Shown one piece after another: positions 35,166 through 39,853 of a stretch of 39,853 bases of DNA. The stretch is taken from NCBI GenBank assembly GCA_026415195.1, contig JAOAHO010000025.1:1-39853 (forward strand), given 5' to 3'. The notes below the pieces were generated by a model that made no database searches, was not told where the DNA came from, and worked only from the letters and a program-made list of their open reading frames with translations. The translations under genes and the position numbers were made by a program. The DNA comes from Bacteroidia bacterium. Its GTDB lineage: Bacteria; Bacteroidota; Bacteroidia; B-17B0; Aurantibacillaceae. Within the stretch, counting starts at the first letter, position 1. Each line of letters opens with the position of its first letter.

Positions 35166-36500
35166 TCACCGCCGCATGCCGGGCATATTTCGCATCAATT
35201 TAGCCATGGCATTTTTGTCCTGCATCATGCGCATCATTTTTTTCATTTCGTCGAACTGCTTCATCAGGCGGTTCACTTCCGTAATATTCACCCCGCTGCC
35301 TTTGGCAATGCGCTGGCGGCGCGAGCCGTTGATGATTTCGGGCTTGCTGCGTTCTTCGGGAGTCATGCTGTTAATGATGGCCTCGATGTATTTAAAAGCA
35401 TTGTCGTCCACGTCTATGTCTTTGACGGCTTTGCCCACACCCGGAATCATGCCGAGCAAATCCTTCATGTTGCCCATCTTTTTAATTTGCTGCAACTGCT
35501 GATAAAAATCATTAAAATCGAATTTGTTGGCGGCAATTTTTTTCGAGAGTTTACGGGCTTCTTCCTCGTTATATTGTTCCTGAGCGCGTTCCACCAAGGT
35601 AACCACATCCCCCATGCCCAGGATGCGGTCGGCCATACGTTCCGGATAGAAAATATCCATGGCTTCGGGCTTTTCCCCGGTGCCCACAAATTTGATGGGC
35701 TTGTTCACCACGGCTTTGATGGAGAGTGCAGCGCCACCGCGCGTATCGCCGTCAAGCTTGGTCAGGACAACCCCAGTAAAATCCAGTCGATCGTTGAATG
35801 CTTTGGCCGTGTTTACGGCATCCTGGCCCGTCATGCTGTCCACCACAAATAAAATCTCGTGAGGCCTGAGTTCCTGCTTCAGGCGTGAAATTTCATCCAT
35901 CATCTCCTCATCCACCGCAAGGCGCCCTGCCGTGTCCACCAATACCACAGAATGCCCGTTTTCCCTGGCATACTGAATGGCTTCTTTGGCAATTTTTACG
36001 GGATTTTTTTCCTCTTTGTTGCTGAAAACTTTTACTCCGATTTGATCACCCAGCACATGAAGCTGGTCAATGGCGGCAGGGCGATAAACGTCGCAAGCCA
36101 CCATTAAAGGATTTTTACCGCGTTTGTTTTTAAGATGATAAGCCAGTTTGGAAGTAAAAGTGGTTTTACCGGAACCCTGCAAGCCCGCCATTAAAATAAT
36201 GGTGGGATTTCCGCCCAGCTCGATGTCGGATTTGCTTCCGCCCATCAATTCCCTGAGTTCATCGTGAGCTATTTTTACCAGTAGTTGCCCGGGTGATATG
36301 GCATTAATCACATTCTGGCCGATGGCTTTGGCTTTAAGGCGGTCGGTAAATTCTTTGGCTACTTTATAGTTGACGTCGGCATCCAGGAGGGCCTTTCGGA
36401 TTTCCTTCATGGTTTCGGCCACATTGATTTCCGTCACCCTGCCTTGCCCTTTCAGTACTTTAAAGGCGCGTTCCAGCTTTTCCGATAAATTTTCAAACAT
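35166..36500 (-). CDS. ffh: Signal recognition particle protein Ffh
   Basis: GTPase of the signal recognition particle that binds 4.5S RNA and nascent signal sequences and targets them to FtsY and SecYEG. The best start is ATG at 36500 (MFENLSEKLERAFKVLKGQG); the frame runs on to 36539 without family similarity and overlaps a terminator. It has the N domain, the G domain with GLQGSGKTTF (P-loop), DVYRPAAIDQL, VDTAGR and TKLDGDTRGG, and a methionine-rich M domain ending FDEMKKMMRMMQDK and RNMPGMRR. The length of 444 residues is normal. Confidence 0.98.
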   Translation of the reverse strand: MFENLSEKLERAFKVLKGQGRVTEINVAETMKEIRKALLDADVNYKVAKEFTDRLKAKAIGQNVINAISPGQLLVKIAHDELRELMGGSKSDIELGGNPTIILMAGLQGSGKTTFTSKLAYHLKNKRGKNPLMVACDVYRPAAIDQLHVLGDQIGVKVFSNKEEKNPVKIAKEAIQYARENGHSVVLVDTAGRLAVDEEMMDEISRLKQELRPHEILFVVDSMTGQDAVNTAKAFNDRLDFTGVVLTKLDGDTRGGAALSIKAVVNKPIKFVGTGEKPEAMDIFYPERMADRILGMGDVVTLVERAQEQYNEEEARKLSKKIAANKFDFNDFYQQLQQIKKMGNMKDLLGMIPGVGKAVKDIDVDDNAFKYIEAIINSMTPEERSKPEIINGSRRQRIAKGSGVNITEVNRLMKQFDEMKKMMRMMQDKNAMAKLMRNMPGMRR

Positions 36501-36527
36501 GCTTACAAAGATAGATGAAAATAAAAA

Positions 36528-36551
36528 ATCCGATACCAAAGGGTATCGGAT
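36528..36551 (-). terminator. Rho-independent terminator of the giant surface-protein gene
   Basis: A 10-bp perfect stem (ATCCGATACC at 36528-36537 and GGTATCGGAT at 36542-36551) with a 4-nt loop. Read on the minus strand the stem is followed by TTTTTATTTTC. It lies 22 bp after the stop codon of the gene at 36574 and before the start of ffh, so it separates the two transcripts. Confidence 0.9.
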
Positions 36552-36573
36552 TGATGATTAATAGAGTTAGAAT

Positions 36574-39500
36574 TTATTTGAGGAGAGTAACGTGTCCGGT
36601 TTTAATTTCTTTTTTACCTCCGGGCAAAGTTACTGTCAGTTTCCATACATATATATCAGGCTTACATTCTTCACCACGGAATGTTCCATCCCAAGGTTCA
36701 TTTAATTTTCTTGAAGTGAATATTTTTTCACCCCAGCGATCATGAATGGTTAATTCAAAAGTAAAGGGACCGTATCCTTTGGGGCCAAAAGTGTCGTTAA
36801 TTCCATCACCATTGGGGCTAAATGCATCGGGAACATAATAAACCACATCTTCGTCAATTCGAATTGGTTTAATGATGGAATCCTTACAACCCCATACATT
36901 TTCCACTACCATCATTACCGCATAATTACCGGCTTTTTCATAATTCACAACCACCGGATTCCCTGATACCATTTGCTGGGTTTGGTTGTTTTGGATAAAC
37001 CAAGTCCATTTTACAAGGTTTTCACCCATGCTGGCATCTTTGAAGGTTACATCATCGGTTTGTTCTTTGGGAATGAGGGGCGACCAATAAAAGTCGGCTT
37101 TAGGACGAGGATAGCCGGTAAGGGATAAATTCTGGGTATTTTTACAACCTCTGATGTCTTCAATATGTACACGAATAGGTAGTGAGCCGGCAGTATTCAT
37201 ACAATAGGGCACGGAAGTACCTGTCAGCCCGATGGAATTATTAACGGTCCAATAGGCGTTTTGTATCGGAGCCGAATTCAGTTCAGGCAACAAATTCAAG
37301 GTTGTACAGAAGGGTACGCACATTTTATCGTCGGCTACCAATTTTGCTTTAGGTAAATCATAAACCGTTAAAGCAATCACGGTTGAGTTTTTACATCCGT
37401 ACGGAGCGCCGATAATTCCAAGTGTGTAGGTAGAGTTATAAGCCAGTGATGATGCCGTAAACGTAAATGCTTCATCACTACTAACCACCAAACCGTTTGC
37501 ACCATACCACGAATACTGATATCCACCTTCGCCTTTAGCATAAACCGTTCCACCCAGGCAAACCGTAGGAGTATTAAAGGATGCTGCAATGGTCGGATTT
37601 GGATAAATATCCAAAATAGCCATGTTGGATGTAGTACAGCCCATGTTGGAAATGGCCGTAACGGTATAGGTGCCTACCTGATTTTGTCCGACATTGTTAA
37701 TGATGATGATCGGGGTGTTGGCTGTAAATCCGTTTGGTCCACTCCACTGATAAGCTACTCCATTAGAGTTACAAGATAAGGTAGCATTATTTCCTGAACA
37801 AACCGTAGCTCCTGAAACGATAACGGCAGGATTGGGGTAAATATTCAGGACGGTTTGAGCGGTATTTTGGCAACCATTGGCATCTGTACCTATTACTATG
37901 TATGTACCGCTTTGAACCGAAAGCACTGAAGAAAACGTAATGTTTGCCTGATTACTTGTAAAGTTGTTCGGACCATACCATGTGTATGTATTGGCACCGG
38001 TAGCTGAAATTCCGGTGGTTCCTAATTCACAGGCAGTTCCGTTGTTAGCAGCTGTTACATTTGGTAATGGATTCACCGTTATGTTTATAGTAGTGGAATT
38101 TGTACATGAACCCACACCTGTGACCACTAAAGTATAGGTTCCCGACATATTGGGTTGAGCATTGGCAATGGATGGATTTTGCTGATTGCTGGTATAACCA
38201 TTAGGACCTGACCAGGAATATGCATTTCCACCACTACTGGAAAATTGAAGATTTTGGTTTTGACAAAGAGGAGAGTTTGCATTAACACTTGGTACTGGCA
38301 GAGCGTGAACCGTTACTGGAACATTGTTCGCTTCATTTGTACAACCCTGGGCTGTTTGGACGAAAACAGAGTAAATACCGGAAGCTGAAGGTTGGGCATT
38401 AACAATTTGCGGATTTGAAAGATTTGAGGTGAATCCGCCGGGGCCCGTCCAAGTGTAATTTGCTACAGGAGTTGATGTAACTGTTAAAGAAACCGTTTGA
38501 TTGGCACAAACCGTGGAACCGCTGACACTGATGACAGGAGTCGGATTAACCACTACTTGTGAAGTGGCCGTTGAAGTACAACCCAGGGAATTGGTATAGG
38601 AAACTGTATAAATTGTTGTGGAATTAGGATTAGCTACAACATTAGCTCCCACTGTGGAACTCAAACCGGTTGCGGGCGACCAGGTAAGTGATGGTGCACC
38701 GGATGCTGAAAGGTTTGCGGATTGGCCCTGACATAAAGTTGCGGAATTAACGGTAATGGTGTTTGGAGGTGATGTCACGACATTTATGGTAGCACTTCCG
38801 GTTTTGCATCCCGTTGCATCCATAACCGTAACAGTGTAAGTTCCTGAAGTTAAATTAGTGGCAACAGAAGTATTTTGTGCTGATGGGGTCCATGTGTAGG
38901 AGTAAGGACCAGGACCGCCGGAAACCGATACAACGGTAGCATTAGCAGTAGGACATGAAGGTGTGGAAGCAACACTTACCGTTAAAGGTGATGAAGCTAC
39001 CGGACATACACTACAGGTGGTTCTGAAGTACATTCCGGCTACACACAAATTAAAACAATCTGAACTGTTCGGGCCCACTACAAATTGAGCGTTAGTTTGA
39101 CCAGTAGTAGGAGCAGCAACATTGGCTTCAACATAATTCCACACACTTTGAGTGGCACTTGCCAATACACCATTTGAAGTGGCAGAATTGAAATTCAAGG
39201 GAGTATTTACAATTTTCTGTAAATCGCCTATGCACATAAAGTTGCGAATGGAATTAGTGGGACCGCAAACATTAAATCCGGTAATGTTGGCATTTGCAGT
39301 ACCGCCTAATACAGGATATGAACCATCGGCAATTACAAAATGTCCCGTCCAGTTTTGGGTAGGATTTGACCATATCACAAACATCGTAAAACCATTGCAA
39401 TCGGGACCGCTGGCTCCAACTGGAAGGCCGCTGATAATATAATTACCGTTACCGGAAATTAATGCCGTAACATCCGCCCTGAAGGTTTTTGATCCTGTTG

Positions 39501-39853
39501 CGCCTCCGCCCCAGCAAACAGATTGTCCCGTTCCGATCAGGGTCATTGGAAAAATCGAATTCGTACTTGCAGGGTTTGTCAAAGATAAATTTACGGAGGT
39601 CAATGTAGATGCTCTTTCAAAATTAGCATATACAAATGCTTTTTCAATTATGGCGCAAGGAGGTATACCCGTAATGGGAAATGAATAAGGTTGGTTAATG
39701 GGTGATACCCCAAAAGTGAAGCTTCTTTTATGTAAAGCAGCACTATGATAAGTAAAATCCAAACCACAAGCACTGTAAGTATAACTAGTGGCAATGGTAC
39801 CGTTTCCGTTGGCCAAAGACGCATTTCCGAATTTAGAACCGGAAGGATCGCCG
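36574..39853 (-). CDS. Giant surface protein with SprB-like and Ig-like repeats and T9SS type B (gliding motility-associated) C-terminal domain; 5' end outside the window
   Basis: At least 1092 residues; the frame stays open to the right edge (GDPSGSKFGNAS precedes the first in-frame TTG at 39816), so the N-terminus and signal peptide are missing. Residue numbers count from 39816. A Cys- and Trp-containing module fills about 20-275. A SprB-type repeat (about 278-350, YTWTPSAQNTSVATNLTSGT) follows, then six Ig/PKD-like repeats of about 80 residues (352-825), a further beta region and a PKD-like domain (about 880-985). The last 90 residues (AFSPNGDGINDTFG, HDRWGEKIF, WDGTFRGEECKPDIYVWKL) are the type B sorting domain recognised by T9SS. 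It is probably a surface adhesin or a gliding-related protein. Confidence 0.93.
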   Translation of the reverse strand, partial: GDPSGSKFGNASLANGNGTIATSYTYSACGLDFTYHSAALHKRSFTFGVSPINQPYSFPITGIPPCAIIEKAFVYANFERASTLTSVNLSLTNPASTNSIFPMTLIGTGQSVCWGGGATGSKTFRADVTALISGNGNYIISGLPVGASGPDCNGFTMFVIWSNPTQNWTGHFVIADGSYPVLGGTANANITGFNVCGPTNSIRNFMCIGDLQKIVNTPLNFNSATSNGVLASATQSVWNYVEANVAAPTTGQTNAQFVVGPNSSDCFNLCVAGMYFRTTCSVCPVASSPLTVSVASTPSCPTANATVVSVSGGPGPYSYTWTPSAQNTSVATNLTSGTYTVTVMDATGCKTGSATINVVTSPPNTITVNSATLCQGQSANLSASGAPSLTWSPATGLSSTVGANVVANPNSTTIYTVSYTNSLGCTSTATSQVVVNPTPVISVSGSTVCANQTVSLTVTSTPVANYTWTGPGGFTSNLSNPQIVNAQPSASGIYSVFVQTAQGCTNEANNVPVTVHALPVPSVNANSPLCQNQNLQFSSSGGNAYSWSGPNGYTSNQQNPSIANAQPNMSGTYTLVVTGVGSCTNSTTINITVNPLPNVTAANNGTACELGTTGISATGANTYTWYGPNNFTSNQANITFSSVLSVQSGTYIVIGTDANGCQNTAQTVLNIYPNPAVIVSGATVCSGNNATLSCNSNGVAYQWSGPNGFTANTPIIIINNVGQNQVGTYTVTAISNMGCTTSNMAILDIYPNPTIAASFNTPTVCLGGTVYAKGEGGYQYSWYGANGLVVSSDEAFTFTASSLAYNSTYTLGIIGAPYGCKNSTVIALTVYDLPKAKLVADDKMCVPFCTTLNLLPELNSAPIQNAYWTVNNSIGLTGTSVPYCMNTAGSLPIRVHIEDIRGCKNTQNLSLTGYPRPKADFYWSPLIPKEQTDDVTFKDASMGENLVKWTWFIQNNQTQQMVSGNPVVVNYEKAGNYAVMMVVENVWGCKDSIIKPIRIDEDVVYYVPDAFSPNGDGINDTFGPKGYGPFTFELTIHDRWGEKIFTSRKLNEPWDGTFRGEECKPDIYVWKLTVTLPGGKKEIKTGHVTLLK
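37342..38763 (-). repeat. Six tandem Ig-like protein repeats of about 80 codons
   Basis: Within the giant protein six consecutive modules share an early Cys (for example TLCQGQS, TVCANQT, PLCQNQN, TACELGT, TVCSGNN, TVCLGGT), a central Trp-Gly-Pro (YTWTGPGGF, YSWSGPNGY, YTWYGPNNF, YQWSGPNGF), a Gly-Thr-Tyr strand (SGTYTLVV, VGTYTVTA) and a late Gly-Cys or Ser-Cys. The Cys pairs probably form one disulfide per repeat. The nucleotide sequence has diverged between copies, so the repeats are old rather than freshly amplified. Confidence 0.85.

Noticed and set aside
37342-38763. CRISPR array or DNA tandem repeat
   Set aside because: The periodicity is in the protein (about 240 bp per unit) with diverged DNA, not short exact repeats with spacers. 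No CRISPR array was seen anywhere in the window.

Overview
The window comes from a member of the Bacteroidota, probably an aerobic, gliding-type lineage. Three kinds of evidence agree. A partial 16S rRNA gene on the minus strand at the left edge has a Bacteroidota-type promoter (TTTG, 20 bp, TACATTTG) in front of it. Two secreted proteins carry type IX secretion (T9SS) C-terminal domains. Several clade-restricted families occur: DUF4290, ribosomal protein THX, an XRE-S24 regulator and the E1 alpha/beta fusion dehydrogenase. Most of the window is densely packed chromosomal DNA with many start/stop overlaps. The left edge in an rRNA gene and the right edge inside a repeat-rich gene are what a draft-assembly contig would show.

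Layout. 1-159: 16S rRNA 5' end (minus), with its promoter upstream. 342-4105 (plus): a glycosyltransferase, YebC and RecJ. 4102-9077 (minus): a tight run of DUF4290, MurA, a thioredoxin-like/OmpA fusion, GrpE and DnaJ. 9156-10118 (minus): Pcm and a small basic secreted protein. 10214-13436 (plus): a three-gene envelope-sugar operon (Gfo/Idh oxidoreductase, lipoprotein, polyprenyl-phosphate sugar transferase). 13437-19116 (minus): a secreted unknown, MetG, an XRE-S24 regulator, a 40-residue THX ribosomal protein with its own terminator, and an S41 protease. 19156-21339 (plus): three overlapping lipoprotein genes consisting of an MbnP-like copper protein, a MauG/MbnH-like diheme enzyme and a small beta-rich lipoprotein. 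21341-23546 (plus): RsgA and a membrane metallophosphoesterase. 23598-26781 (minus): a VOC protein, an aldehyde dehydrogenase, MiaE and tRNA-Lys(CTT). 26925-29015 (plus): E1 2-oxoacid dehydrogenase. 29026-31416 (minus): an M14 carboxypeptidase with a T9SS tail. 31453-32274 (plus): CdsA. 32275-34274: an AT-rich accessory island. 34275-36500 (minus): FolD and Ffh. 36574 to the right edge (minus): a giant T9SS type B surface protein.

The most interesting parts are the following. (1) The MbnP/MbnH-like operon with a third lipoprotein; the known MbnH reaction turns an MbnP tryptophan into kynurenine to make a copper site, and no methanobactin genes are in this window. (2) A secreted thioredoxin fold that has lost both active-site cysteines and is fused to an OmpA-type peptidoglycan-binding domain. 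(3) The island between cdsA and folD, holding a GIY-YIG/DUF4357 gene broken by two in-frame stops and an unrecognised protein with a PD-(D/E)XK-like motif. Start sites were corrected for several genes, most strikingly the first glycosyltransferase, whose conserved N-terminus is only recovered with an ATT start. All functional statements come from reading motifs and family memory; no database search was run.
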